Notes: generated by a model not told the origin, from the sequence alone. A DNA stretch of 33,301 bases from Bacteroidaceae bacterium (GCA_017534705.1 JAFXVU010000197.1:1-33301); one strand, 5' to 3'; positions 1 through 8,318 are shown, numbered from the stretch's first letter. Numbers and translations are program-made.

Positions 1-133
1 TGAAATAGACAAAAAGGTTGATGGCTGGCATGATAATGCTCACTATCCAAAGATATATACTTGCCTTGTATTCCAACCACAGATAGATTAATCCTACCAG
101 GGTTCCAAATACTTCCAAGTAACTCCAGTCCAT
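1..133 (-). CDS. pnuT: PnuC/PnuT-family vitamin transporter, N-terminal fragment (cut by window edge)
   Basis: Only the first 44 codons are in the window. The gene starts at the ATG at 131-133 and runs off the left edge. The peptide begins MDWSYLEVFGTLVGLIYLWL, followed by EYKASIYLW and IIMPAINLFVYF. This is the typical start of Bacteroidetes PnuC-family inner-membrane transporters, with one hydrophobic helix and the start of a second. It lies 15 bases after the stop of the TonB-dependent receptor and so belongs to the same TPP-riboswitch-controlled transcript. In Bacteroidetes, TPP-regulated PnuC homologues are known as PnuT and are predicted thiamin transporters. That context favours thiamin over nicotinamide riboside as substrate. 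The substrate is inferred from regulation, and the missing C-terminus cannot be checked. Confidence 0.85.
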   Translation of the reverse strand, partial: MDWSYLEVFGTLVGLIYLWLEYKASIYLWIVSIIMPAINLFVYF

Positions 134-148
134 GAACTCATTCAACTA

Positions 149-2425
149 TTAGAAATTCAGCGACACATGAACCAAGAAGTGAATAGGTGCCTGGCAAGAA
201 TAGGTGGACCAAGACCAGAAACCAGCATCGCCATCATGGAAAGCCTTTACCTTACCGCCATCCTGCTTGAAGTACATAGAGCAACTACCATTACTCTCGT
301 ATTTCTCATCGAAGAGATTATAAACGGTGGCACCCACAGTGATTCTTTTCACTCCCTTCAACTTGAAACTATATGAAAGGTCAAGGTTGCTCACAAAATA
401 GGCATCTATCATGGCGCTGATATTCTCTCCTGTAGCCTCATCCACATAAGACTGGAAATTGGAATTGGTCATATACTGTTTGCTGACATATTGGCTCATC
501 AGCGATGCTTTCCATCCCTTGTACTCATAACTGAAGATGTTGTTGAGAATGAAATCGGGAGAATAGGCAAGGTGGGTAGAGCCCACATTTACCGGTGTCT
601 CGTTCCAATTCTCATCCACTACATTCAAACTCATATTCTTTGCACGGTTTTTACTGAGGGTGGCATTCAGGCTCCATACAAATCCGTCAAAGGGGCGTAC
701 CTGCAATTCAGCTTCAAGCCCCATGCGGTAACTGTCCTTGATGTTGCGAGCTATCATCTCGCCATTTGAGTCCTGAGCACCAGTCAGCACAAACTGGTTA
801 TCATAGTCCATATGGTAGAAATTGAGTCCGAAATCCACATATCGGGAATTGAACTTATAGCCCACCTCTAGGTCATTCAGACGTTCTGACTCAGGCATAA
901 CCTCTTGCGATTCAGCCATCTGGTCCTCAAAGTCGTTTCGGGTTGGTTCCTTATGCGCTATACCGTAAGAGGCATAGACCTGGTGACCACCACCTATCTG
1001 ATAGGAAAGGCCGAACTTAGGGTTGAAGAAATCATAGGTAGCATCAATGGCAAAGGGACGCTGGTCATGGTTGTCATCAAATTCTTGTGAACTTCCCGTC
1101 ATCTTGTAGTTGACGTGACGGTACTGTAAATCAACATACCCTACAAGACCTTTGTAAATCTTGTAGTCCACCTTACCGTAGATATTACCATCTATTTTCT
1201 TGCCATTGTTATCATAATAGGTATGATCGGGGTTGATACCTCCCTTGAATTCACGTACCCATTGCAATGTGCCATAGTGGTCAGCATCGTGTTTGTTCCA
1301 AGCACCCCCAAGGTTGGCATTTAACCTACCGTTGCTGTAGTTGACAGATGCCACAGCACCATAAAAATCCCCGTCAATATTCTTCCGTCGTACAAGGTCA
1401 GTCTTTGAACCATTTTCTGAATCAAGCAAGTATTTGTACAGTTTCTGGCTTTCCTTGTATTGCTCGTAATATCCATAATTGTTGGTGTAGTGAAGGCCGA
1501 CATTAAATTGAAACGCTTCTGATAGGGATTGGTTCCAAAGCAATTGATAATGTTGTTGGTGGAAATAGTCGATTTGATTGTCATAATAGGCTGTTTTTCC
1601 ATCAGCGGAAGTGTAAGTGCCAGAAGGATTGTAGCGTCGGCCGAAGGTTTTCCATTGTTCCTTAGAAGAATAGTCCCATGCATGATAGGTGCGTTCTGTG
1701 CCATTGGTGGTGATGAACTTCAGCAAGGTGTTGCGCGAAAAGTAGCCTGCTTGAATAAAGTAGGAATTGAGGTCTGCTGAAGCGCGGTCGATATACCCAT
1801 CACTGCCAATATTGGAGAGGCGACCTTCCATAAACCAATGGTTACCCAGCAAACCTGAGCCGAAGTTCAAGGTTTCTTTATGTGTTCCGTAAGAACCGCC
1901 AGAAGCATCTACACTGAAAAAAGGTGTATATGAGAAGTTTCGTGTCTGCATGTTGATGGATGCGCCAAAAGCACCAGCTCCGTTGGTAGATGTTCCCACT
2001 CCTCGCTGCACCTGGATGTTCTCTACTGAGGACGTGAAATCGGGTACATCCACAAAATACAAATATTGCGATTCTGAGTCATTGAGAGGAATGCCATTGG
2101 ATGTGATATTGATTCGAGTGGGGTCGGTTCCTCGGATACGGATTCCTGTATAACCTATACCCGTACCTGCGTCGCTACTGGTCACCACCGAGGGAGTGAA
2201 CTGCAAAAGTGAGGGGATGTCCTTACCGAAATTGGTTTCTTTCAGTTCTTCCTGACTGATATCACGAAACGCAACGGGCGTTGTCTTGGTGGCTCTTGTT
2301 GCCACCACCTCTACACCTTGAAGATTGATGAGTCTCAGACTGTCGTTTTTTTGTTGTGCATCGGTTTTTACCGCCACCGACATGGCAACGGCAGTACATA
2401 CTGCCATGAAAAATACTCTTCTCAT
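149..2425 (-). CDS. TonB-dependent outer membrane receptor, predicted thiamin uptake
   Basis: This 758-residue outer-membrane receptor probably imports thiamin or a thiamin precursor using TonB energy. It starts with a signal peptide (MRRVFFMAVCTAVAMSVAV) that ends DAQ, giving a predicted mature N-terminal Gln. Next comes a TonB-box-like stretch near residues 30-45 (GVEVVATRATKT). The plug domain covers roughly 50-160 and carries IRIRGTDPTRINITSNGIPL and the segment ENIQVQRGVGTSTNGAGAFG. A 22-strand-type barrel fills the rest and ends in an aromatic-terminal strand (VHVSLNF). There is no SusD partner and no N-terminal carboxypeptidase-like extension, so it is a classical vitamin or siderophore-type receptor rather than a SusC. 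The thiamin assignment rests on the TPP riboswitch just upstream and the PnuT-like gene just downstream. The receptor class is secure; the substrate is inference. Confidence 0.9.
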   Translation of the reverse strand: MRRVFFMAVCTAVAMSVAVKTDAQQKNDSLRLINLQGVEVVATRATKTTPVAFRDISQEELKETNFGKDIPSLLQFTPSVVTSSDAGTGIGYTGIRIRGTDPTRINITSNGIPLNDSESQYLYFVDVPDFTSSVENIQVQRGVGTSTNGAGAFGASINMQTRNFSYTPFFSVDASGGSYGTHKETLNFGSGLLGNHWFMEGRLSNIGSDGYIDRASADLNSYFIQAGYFSRNTLLKFITTNGTERTYHAWDYSSKEQWKTFGRRYNPSGTYTSADGKTAYYDNQIDYFHQQHYQLLWNQSLSEAFQFNVGLHYTNNYGYYEQYKESQKLYKYLLDSENGSKTDLVRRKNIDGDFYGAVASVNYSNGRLNANLGGAWNKHDADHYGTLQWVREFKGGINPDHTYYDNNGKKIDGNIYGKVDYKIYKGLVGYVDLQYRHVNYKMTGSSQEFDDNHDQRPFAIDATYDFFNPKFGLSYQIGGGHQVYASYGIAHKEPTRNDFEDQMAESQEVMPESERLNDLEVGYKFNSRYVDFGLNFYHMDYDNQFVLTGAQDSNGEMIARNIKDSYRMGLEAELQVRPFDGFVWSLNATLSKNRAKNMSLNVVDENWNETPVNVGSTHLAYSPDFILNNIFSYEYKGWKASLMSQYVSKQYMTNSNFQSYVDEATGENISAMIDAYFVSNLDLSYSFKLKGVKRITVGATVYNLFDEKYESNGSCSMYFKQDGGKVKAFHDGDAGFWSWSTYSCQAPIHFLVHVSLNF

Positions 2426-2501
2426 TGTTGAAAAAATTAATAAAAGAAACAGGAGAAGTGGAAATGTTCTTTTAGAGCAAAGGACGACTTACGTCCTGCA
2501 T

Positions 2502-2593
2502 TTATCCAAACTAATCCCTACGCGGGCATTATCCCGATCAGGTCAATGGGTATAATCTCAGCCAATCACAAAATAGGCACCCCTCCTTGATAA
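2502..2593 (-). promoter_or_regulatory. TPP (thiamin pyrophosphate) riboswitch, THI element
   Basis: On the minus strand the conserved aptamer pieces appear in order: GGGGTGCC, GGCTGAGATTATACCCA, GACCTGATC, and GGATAATGCC followed by CGCGTAGGGA. These match the THI-box core. The ends TTATC and GATAA can close helix P1 (2589-2593 with 2502-2506). The aptamer begins a few bases after a canonical promoter and lies about 75 bases before the receptor start codon. A six-base-pair hairpin follows (2481-2486 with 2492-2497) and may be part of the expression platform. There is no long U-run, so translational or non-canonical control is more likely than simple intrinsic termination. High TPP is expected to repress the operon. 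Confidence 0.95.
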
Positions 2594-2601
2594 TTGCGCT
2601 G

Positions 2602-2633
2602 CAAAATTAAAAAAAAACAACCATACACACAAA
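2602..2633 (-). promoter_or_regulatory. Bacteroidetes sigma-ABfr-type promoter for the thiamin operon
   Basis: Reading the minus strand, TTTG at 2630-2633 is followed by 20 bases and then TAATTTTG at 2602-2609. This matches the Bacteroidetes consensus of a -33 TTTG and a -7 TAnnTTTG. The expected transcription start is near 2597, just before the TPP aptamer. Confidence 0.8.
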
Positions 2634-2767
2634 CTATCAACATGTTTTTTGAATCCACATCCAATTTCATCACCCGTTCAGCACGAATAAACACCATAAC
2701 ATTGAAGCACTTCATGCCTTAAGGCTACACAAAAGCCATCATACTCATGAAAAAAATCCCGAGAATC

Positions 2768-2799
2768 TTGGATTATATCAAACGAAAATTGTAATTTCG
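2768..2799 (+). promoter_or_regulatory. Promoter for the DivIC-like gene
   Basis: TTGG at 2768-2771, a 20-base spacer and TAATTTCG at 2792-2799 form a slightly degenerate Bacteroidetes promoter. It sits about 30 bases before the start codon at 2828. Confidence 0.6.
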
Positions 2800-2827
2800 C
2801 ACATTCAAACTAAGTATATGTGAGAAT

Positions 2828-3139
2828 ATGAAGCATGCAATAAGACATTACTTTCTCAAATTCAAGTACCCACTGGCTATTCTGGTCTTCGCTGTAGCCG
2901 TCATTTTCGTGGGTGAGGGAAGTCTCATCAACCGTAGCAAACAGAAAAAGGAAATACAAGCTTTGCAGGCGGAAATCGACAAATACCAAAAGAAATTCGA
3001 TGAAGACAAAGCCAAGCTCGACCGATTGAAAAACGACCCTGAAGCCATCAAGGAAGTGGCGAGAGAACAATATTACATGAAAACAGAAAACGAAGACATC
3101 TTTGTCATCGAAGACCAAAAAATTGAAGACCAGGAATAA
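2828..3139 (+). CDS. FtsB/DivIC-family septum formation initiator
   Basis: This 103-residue bitopic membrane protein is of the FtsB/DivIC family, which bridges early and late divisome proteins at the septum. A short basic N-terminus (MKHAIRHYFLKFKY) precedes one transmembrane helix at about residues 14-29. A heptad-rich coiled coil runs from about 36 to 72 (INRSKQKKEIQALQAEIDKY and onward). The short conserved tail AREQYYMKTENEDIF follows, corresponding to the FtsB/DivIC motif after the coil. Length and order match the family. The next gene starts four bases after the stop, so the two are almost certainly co-transcribed and perhaps translationally coupled. A symbol is not assigned because FtsB and DivIC/FtsL-like proteins are hard to tell apart by eye. 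Confidence 0.85.
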   Translation: MKHAIRHYFLKFKYPLAILVFAVAVIFVGEGSLINRSKQKKEIQALQAEIDKYQKKFDEDKAKLDRLKNDPEAIKEVAREQYYMKTENEDIFVIEDQKIEDQE

Positions 3140-3143
3140 GGAT

Positions 3144-3518
3144 ATGGGCTGGAGGAAAACACTGACAATGCTCACACTGGTTGGGGAGACAATGGTGCTG
3201 ATAGGTGCTGTGATATGGTCATGGCTACCTGATTTGGCTGTATACGTGTTTGTCGGTGGAACTTGCTTGTTTCTCGCAGGAAGAATGCTGAATCCTGTCC
3301 AGTCCGACGACATCACCATCAGGCGTCTGCAAACACAACAGAAGGTAGGGGCGCTGATTCTACTGCTCGCAGCCATTACAATGGTCATCACCCCCACATG
3401 GTTTTTGGGATACTATCTCACCAAATCTGCATGGCTAATTCCCTTCCTCGTTTTTGTCATCATTGAGGTATACACCACCTTCAGGCTGTCTTCCCTCAAC
3501 AATAATCAACAAAAATAG
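3144..3518 (+). CDS. Conserved small integral membrane protein, four predicted helices
   Basis: I do not recognise a named family. The 124-residue protein from the ATG at 3144 begins MGWRKTLTMLTLVGETMVLI. It has four hydrophobic segments at about 8-26, 31-48, 66-84 and 97-112. A short polar loop at about 50-65 (PVQSDDITIRRLQTQQK) lies between helices two and three, and the C-terminus is polar (SSLNNNQQK). The frame is open further upstream to 3102, but that would overlap the DivIC-like gene; the ATG at 3144 lies four bases after its stop and has an AAGGAT-like ribosome site. Tight linkage to a divisome gene suggests a cell-envelope or division-related role, but that is only guilt by association. 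Confidence 0.75.
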   Translation: MGWRKTLTMLTLVGETMVLIGAVIWSWLPDLAVYVFVGGTCLFLAGRMLNPVQSDDITIRRLQTQQKVGALILLLAAITMVITPTWFLGYYLTKSAWLIPFLVFVIIEVYTTFRLSSLNNNQQK

Positions 3519-3536
3519 CATTTTCAGACCATATTA

Positions 3537-3569
3537 TTTGCTCTGCTAACGAAAAATGTTGTAATTTTG
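3537..3569 (+). promoter_or_regulatory. Promoter for the purB cluster
   Basis: TTTG at 3537-3540, a 21-base spacer and TAATTTTG at 3562-3569 give an excellent match to the Bacteroidetes consensus. The predicted start near 3576 leaves a leader of about 225 bases before purB, which is unusually long. Confidence 0.75.
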
Positions 3570-3575
3570 CACCCG

Positions 3576-3800
3576 AAAAAAGTAACACCCCCTTCCAACG
3601 CATCATTTTAGGATCACGAACAAGGATGCAAGACAAACGAAAAGCAATTCACACACAACAACATCCATCACAAAACTCATTCGAAAGAAATAACCCCTCT
3701 TTTTCATCCTGTCAGTAGAGCTGACAACCAATATGCTCTTCATACTATCTATAAGTTGGTGAAACTTATCCTGTTCAAATAACACAAGATTATCAGAAAA
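3576..3800 (+). other. Long untranslated leader of purB with two small hairpins
   Basis: Between the predicted transcription start and the purB ATG I see no plus-strand gene. Two perfect short inverted repeats are visible: TGTCAG/CTGACA at 3710-3715 and 3721-3726 (five-base loop), and ATAAGTT/AACTTAT at 3751-3757 and 3763-3769 (five-base loop). Neither is followed by a U-run. No known purine or PRPP riboswitch core was recognised. Confidence 0.45.
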
Positions 3801-5147
3801 ATGGATTTAAACATTCTTACTGCCATCTCTCCCATTGACGGACGCTACAGAAGCAAAACGGAGAAATTAGCCGATTTTTTTTCGGAATTTGCATTGATAA
3901 AATACAGAGTAAAAGTTGAAATCGAGTATTTCATTACGCTATGCGAAATACCACTGCCCCAACTCCAAAACTTTGACAAGGCACTCTTCGACAAACTAAG
4001 AGGCATCTACAAGAATTTCACCCTCAGTGACGCTGAAAGAGTTAAAGAAATAGAGAAAACCACCAATCACGACGTGAAAGCCGTGGAGTATTTTATCAAG
4101 GAACAGCTTGACAAAATCGGTGATTTTTCTGAATATAAGGAGTTTGTACACTTCGGCCTCACAAGCCAGGACATCAACAACACCAGCGTTCCTCTCTCAC
4201 TGAAAGACGCACTCAACCAGGTTTATTATCCAGCCCTGGAAGAACTCATCGACCAACTCAAAGCCTATGCAGAAGAGTGGGAAAACATTCCAATGCTCGC
4301 AAAGACACACGGACAGCCTGCAAGCCCCACGAGGCTAGGCAAAGAGGTGATGGTCTATGTCTATAGACTCTCCGAACAGTACAACATCCTCAAAAACTGC
4401 AAGATTTCAGCTAAATTCGGAGGAGCTACCGGCAACTTCAATGCCCACCATGTCGCTTATCCCCAATACGATTGGAAAACTTTCGCCAACCGATTCGTGG
4501 CCGAGAAACTCGGACTACAAAGGGAAGAATGGACCACACAAATCAGCAACTACGACAATCTATCGGCCTTGTTCGACGCAATGCGGAGAATCAACACCAT
4601 CATCATAGACTTGGACCGCGACTTCTGGATGTACGTGTCGATGGAATACTTCAAACAGAAAATCAAGGCAGGAGAGGTTGGTTCAAGCGCGATGCCACAC
4701 AAAGTCAACCCCATCGATTTCGAGAATTCCGAAGGCAACCTCGGAATAGCCAATGCCATTCTCTCACACTTAAGCACCAAACTGCCAGTATCAAGACTGC
4801 AAAGAGACCTCACAGACTCTACCGTTCTGAGGAACATAGGTGTGCCCATGGGACACGCACTCATCGCAATCGCTTCCACACTCAAGGGGCTGCGTAAACT
4901 ACTGCTCAACGTCGATGCGATTAACCAAGACCTCGACAACACTTGGGCTGTGTGCGCGGAAGGAATACAAACCGTCTTACGGCGTGAAGCATACCCCAAC
5001 CCCTACGAAGCGCTTAAGGCTCTCACACGCACCAACGCTACAATCAACGAGCAGAGCATCAAGGACTTCATTAATAAACTCGATGTGGAAGAAAGAGTGA
5101 AAGAAGAGCTGAGGAAAATCACTCCACATTCCTACACGGGGCTCTAA
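3801..5147 (+). CDS. purB: Adenylosuccinate lyase
   Basis: This 448-residue cytosolic enzyme catalyses two steps: SAICAR to AICAR plus fumarate in purine synthesis, and adenylosuccinate to AMP plus fumarate. It opens with LTAISPIDGRYRSKT, the usual start of the E. coli-type PurB subgroup. The fumarase/aspartase superfamily regions are all present: HFGLTSQDINNTS at 117-129, the AKTHGQPASPT histidine loop around His170, and the signature loop GSSAMPHKVNPIDFEN at 294-309 with the catalytic serine (Ser295 or Ser296). Length is normal for this type (about 450). It follows a long leader and is followed 69 bases later by a pseudouridine synthase in the same direction. No promoter-like box is visible in that gap, so the genes probably share a transcript. 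Confidence 0.97.
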   Translation: MDLNILTAISPIDGRYRSKTEKLADFFSEFALIKYRVKVEIEYFITLCEIPLPQLQNFDKALFDKLRGIYKNFTLSDAERVKEIEKTTNHDVKAVEYFIKEQLDKIGDFSEYKEFVHFGLTSQDINNTSVPLSLKDALNQVYYPALEELIDQLKAYAEEWENIPMLAKTHGQPASPTRLGKEVMVYVYRLSEQYNILKNCKISAKFGGATGNFNAHHVAYPQYDWKTFANRFVAEKLGLQREEWTTQISNYDNLSALFDAMRRINTIIIDLDRDFWMYVSMEYFKQKIKAGEVGSSAMPHKVNPIDFENSEGNLGIANAILSHLSTKLPVSRLQRDLTDSTVLRNIGVPMGHALIAIASTLKGLRKLLLNVDAINQDLDNTWAVCAEGIQTVLRREAYPNPYEALKALTRTNATINEQSIKDFINKLDVEERVKEELRKITPHSYTGL

Positions 5148-5216
5148 AAAGATAACCCAGCACAATTTACCCCTAATATATTCAGTATAAACATCATTTA
5201 AGAAAAAAGAACCACT

Positions 5217-6626
5217 ATGAACGAGAATGATTCTTTTAAGGAGGATTCCTACATGGACTCCGACCAAGACAACAGCACAAGAAACAAAGAGAATGCGGAG
5301 AGCCGTGAAGGTTATCGCGCATACAATCGTGACAACAACTACCAACAGCGCGGGACACACCCACGCGGACAAGGACAAGGTCCAAGGCAGCAACGCCCAC
5401 GATTCAACCGCTCAGAACGCGCCTACAGCAGTGACAATGGAGGGAACAGAGGATTCCGACCACAGGGCTACAACTATTCCAATACCAACGACTACCATAG
5501 AAACCAGCAGTACGGACAGCAAAGACCTCAATACAACAATAACAGGCAGCAAGATGGTGGCTATGAAGGTCAAAGACCTGCCTTCAGCCGAAACCACACG
5601 ACCTACACACATGGCTACCGTCCCAACCAGCAAGGCGGCTACAGACAACAGAACAACAACGAGGGCAACTACAGACAAGGTGGTTACAATCCACAGCGCA
5701 ACAACCGATACAATGGCGGTCAGCAGTATGGCAATGGAGAATACAACCAGCAACGCCCACGCTACAACAACCAGAACCAGCAGGGTGGAGGTTACAACCA
5801 AAGACCTACACAGCAAAAAAACAAACAGCGCAAACAAGGATACGACCCAAATGCCAAATACAGTCTCAAGAAGAGAATAGAATATAAGGAATATATCGAG
5901 GACCCAGACGCACCAATACGCTTGAACAAGTTCCTTGCAAACGCAGGCGTATGCTCAAGGCGTGAAGCTGATGATTTCATCCAAGCCGGTGTGGTCAAAG
6001 TGAATGGCGAAATCGTTTCTGAATTGGGAACAAAAATCAATCGCACAGACGTCGTGCATTTCCACGACCAACTTGTGACCATTGAGAAGAAAGTCTATGT
6101 GCTCCTCAACAAGCCCAAAGACTATGTGACCTCTAGCGATGACCCACAAGCTAGGAAAACAGTAATGGACCTGGTGAAGAACTGCTGCCGCGAAAGAATC
6201 TATCCAGTGGGAAGACTCGACCGTAACACAACGGGAGTGCTGCTCTTCACCAACGACGGTGACCTCGCCTCCAAACTCACTCACCCCAAATTCCTGAAGA
6301 AAAAAATCTACCACGTCTACCTCGACAAGAATGTCGCAGCATCCGACTTGAAGAGAATCGCTGAGGGAGTTGAACTGGAAGACGGAGAGATTCATGCTGA
6401 CGCCATCAGCTATGCATCCGACACCGACAAGAGTCAAGTAGGCATCGAAATTCACTCAGGAAAGAACAGAATCGTAAGAAGAATCTTCGAGCACCTGGGA
6501 TACAGGGTGATGAAACTCGACAGGGTGATGTTCGCAGGACTCACCAAGAAAGGGCTCAAAAGAGGCGATTGGAGATACCTCACAGAACAAGAGGTGGCCA
6601 TGCTTCATATCGGGTCTTTTGAATAA
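5217..6626 (+). CDS. RsuA/RluB-family pseudouridine synthase with a long low-complexity N-terminal extension
   Basis: The C-terminal half is a standard rRNA pseudouridine synthase. An S4 RNA-binding domain spans about 234-285 (IRLNKFLANAGVCSRREADD). The catalytic domain spans about 292-465, with the motif GRLDRNTTG at 332-340, where Asp335 is the catalytic aspartate. HSGKNRIVRRIFEHLGY at 413-429 is also typical. The substrate is probably 23S rRNA, as for RluB, but RsuA and RluE-like roles cannot be excluded. The unusual part is residues about 20-215: almost entirely Asn, Gln, Gly, Tyr and Arg, with repeats such as YNQQRPRYNN, GGYRQQNNN and NRYNGGQQYGNG, then a basic segment (KNKQRKQGYDPNAKYSLKKR). 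The extension looks disordered and RNA-binding. The same frame is open without a break, and the ATG at 5217 follows AAGAAAAAAGAACC. Confidence 0.92.
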   Translation: MNENDSFKEDSYMDSDQDNSTRNKENAESREGYRAYNRDNNYQQRGTHPRGQGQGPRQQRPRFNRSERAYSSDNGGNRGFRPQGYNYSNTNDYHRNQQYGQQRPQYNNNRQQDGGYEGQRPAFSRNHTTYTHGYRPNQQGGYRQQNNNEGNYRQGGYNPQRNNRYNGGQQYGNGEYNQQRPRYNNQNQQGGGYNQRPTQQKNKQRKQGYDPNAKYSLKKRIEYKEYIEDPDAPIRLNKFLANAGVCSRREADDFIQAGVVKVNGEIVSELGTKINRTDVVHFHDQLVTIEKKVYVLLNKPKDYVTSSDDPQARKTVMDLVKNCCRERIYPVGRLDRNTTGVLLFTNDGDLASKLTHPKFLKKKIYHVYLDKNVAASDLKRIAEGVELEDGEIHADAISYASDTDKSQVGIEIHSGKNRIVRRIFEHLGYRVMKLDRVMFAGLTKKGLKRGDWRYLTEQEVAMLHIGSFE

Positions 6627-6679
6627 TGACAGACTTGCATCTATTAATTAATAGACAATACAACAAGAATTTATCTTAA

Positions 6680-8083
6680 ATGGAAACTATTCGTAGGACA
6701 AAAATCGTAGACCTGCTGAAAAGAACCGATTACGGTTCAAAGGTCAACGTAAAAGGATGGGTGAGAAGCAAACGAAGCAGTAAGACCGTGAATTTCATTG
6801 CACTCAATGACGGTTCTATCATCAAAAACGTGCAAATCGTGGCCGACGGAGAGAAATTTGATCCTGAGACCATCAAGCTAATCACCACAGGGGCATGCAT
6901 CAACGTCAACGGACTACTCGTGGAAAGCCCTGGCGCAGGACAGAATGTGGAAATACAGGCTGAGGAAATTGAAATCTACGGCACTTGTCCACAAGACTAT
7001 CCTATGCAAAAGAAAGGACAAAGCTTCGAATACATGAGGCAGCATGCCCACTTGCGATTGCGCACCAATACATTCGGAGCTGTATTCCGTATACGGCACA
7101 ACATGGCCATCGCTATCCACAAGTTCTTCCATGACAAAGGGTTCTTCTATTTTCACTCACCTATCATCACTGCTAGCGACTGCGAAGGAGCTGGTGAGAT
7201 GTTCCAAGTGACAACAAAGAACCTTTATGACCTCAAAAAAGACGAAGAAGGACGCATCATCTACGACGACGACTTCTTCGGAAAGATGACAAGTCTGACG
7301 GTCTCTGGACAACTTGAAGGTGAGCTCGGAGCCACAGCTCTCGGGCAAATCTATACTTTCGGCCCTACATTCAGGGCAGAGAACTCCAACACACCCCGAC
7401 ACCTTGCAGAGTTCTGGATGATTGAGCCAGAAGTGGCTTTCATCGACATGAACGACCTGATGGATTTGGAAGAGGAATTTATCAAATACTGTGTGAAATG
7501 GGCTCTCGACAACTGCCAAGACGACTTGGAATTCCTCAACAAGATGATTGACAAGACGCTCATTGAACGACTCCAGTCTGTCATCTCAACAGAGTTCGTC
7601 CGTCTCTCTTATACTGAAGGAGTGAAAATTTTGGAAGATGCCGCCGCCCACGGTCACAAGTTTGAATTCCCCGTCAAATGGGGAATGGACCTAGCCAGCG
7701 AGCATGAGAGATACCTGGTGGAGGAGCATTTCAAGAAGCCAGTCATACTCAACGACTACCCGAAGGAAATCAAGGCCTTCTACATGAAGCAGAATGAAGA
7801 CGGCAAGACTGTTCAAGGCACCGATGTCTTGTTCCCACAAATCGGAGAAATCATCGGAGGAAGCGTTCGTGAGGAGAGCTACGACAAGCTCATCAACAGA
7901 ATCAATGAACTCAACATACCGATGAAAGACATGTGGTGGTATCTCGACACACGTAAGTTCGGAACCTGTCCACACGGTGGATTCGGACTGGGATTTGAGC
8001 GACTCATACTCTTTGTCACAGGTATGCAGAACATACGCGACGTCATCCCATTCCCCCGTACACCAAGAACAGCCGAGTTCTAA
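6680..8083 (+). CDS. asnS: Asparaginyl-tRNA synthetase
   Basis: This 467-residue class II synthetase charges tRNA-Asn. The N-terminal OB-fold anticodon-binding domain spans about 20-105 ([20 protein letters not shown]). The catalytic core carries class II motif 2 around 229-251 ([20 protein letters not shown]) and motif 3 near 433-449 ([16 protein letters not shown]). The sequence ends with [16 protein letters not shown], the standard AsnRS C-terminus. Length matches bacterial AsnRS (about 465). It lies 53 bases after the pseudouridine synthase, with a perfect 16-base palindrome in the gap, and is followed by a strong terminator, so it is probably the last gene of the purB transcript. A separate promoter is not obvious. 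Confidence 0.97.
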   Translation: METIRRTKIVDLLKRTDYGSKVNVKGWVRSKRSSKTVNFIALNDGSIIKNVQIVADGEKFDPETIKLITTGACINVNGLLVESPGAGQNVEIQAEEIEIYGTCPQDYPMQKKGQSFEYMRQHAHLRLRTNTFGAVFRIRHNMAIAIHKFFHDKGFFYFHSPIITASDCEGAGEMFQVTTKNLYDLKKDEEGRIIYDDDFFGKMTSLTVSGQLEGELGATALGQIYTFGPTFRAENSNTPRHLAEFWMIEPEVAFIDMNDLMDLEEEFIKYCVKWALDNCQDDLEFLNKMIDKTLIERLQSVISTEFVRLSYTEGVKILEDAAAHGHKFEFPVKWGMDLASEHERYLVEEHFKKPVILNDYPKEIKAFYMKQNEDGKTVQGTDVLFPQIGEIIGGSVREESYDKLINRINELNIPMKDMWWYLDTRKFGTCPHGGFGLGFERLILFVTGMQNIRDVIPFPRTPRTAEF

Positions 8084-8148
8084 CCATCCACCAGCCTTAG
8101 CCACACAGTGCACACATCGTATTTTCACTGTTAATGAGGCTCTATCTC

Positions 8149-8184
8149 ACGTCACGACATCCTTGGATATCGTGACGTTTTTAT
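8149..8184 (+). terminator. Strong intrinsic terminator after asnS
   Basis: The arms ACGTCACGACATCC (8149-8162) and GGATATCGTGACGT (8165-8178) form a 14-base-pair stem with one A-C mismatch and a two-base loop. The stem is followed by TTTTTATTT. It lies 65 bases after the asnS stop. Confidence 0.88.
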
Positions 8185-8287
8185 TTGCAAAGCATATTAA
8201 GACACAACGGACATGTCGGATTTATCAAGCAATCATCGTCTTTAATAGAAAAACATCGCATTTTATATAATAATTTTGTGGTTTTTT

Positions 8288-8318
8288 ATTGTTATTATTT
8301 TGAAATTATATAACTTTG
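8288..8318 (+). promoter_or_regulatory. Promoter for the 897-residue secreted protein gene
   Basis: TAACTTTG at 8311-8318 matches the Bacteroidetes -7 box, with a weak -33 (ATTG at 8288-8291) 19 bases upstream. The leader to the ATG at 8437 is about 110 bases. A second TAATTTTG box at 8271-8278 could be an alternative start. Confidence 0.55.

Larger units (their letters stand above)
2426..2827. other. 402-base divergent intergenic region
   Basis: This gap separates the minus-strand thiamin operon from the plus-strand division gene. It holds the TPP riboswitch, the thiamin-operon promoter and the promoter of the DivIC-like gene, each listed separately. Between about 2640 and 2765 I see only AT-rich sequence, with no convincing gene, hairpin or repeat. 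Confidence 0.7.

Noticed and set aside
3603-3785. Minus-strand 60-residue frame with a hydrophobic C-terminus in the purB leader
   Set aside because: It needs a GTG start with no ribosome site or promoter before it, and it lies wholly within the leader of a well-supported plus-strand promoter. A tail-anchored mini-protein is possible but nothing else supports it.
5412-5837. Antisense hydrophobic 141-residue frame opposite the low-complexity tail
   Set aside because: Its Val/Leu-rich composition is only the reverse complement of the Asn/Gln/Tyr codons of the tail; no start context or promoter is visible.
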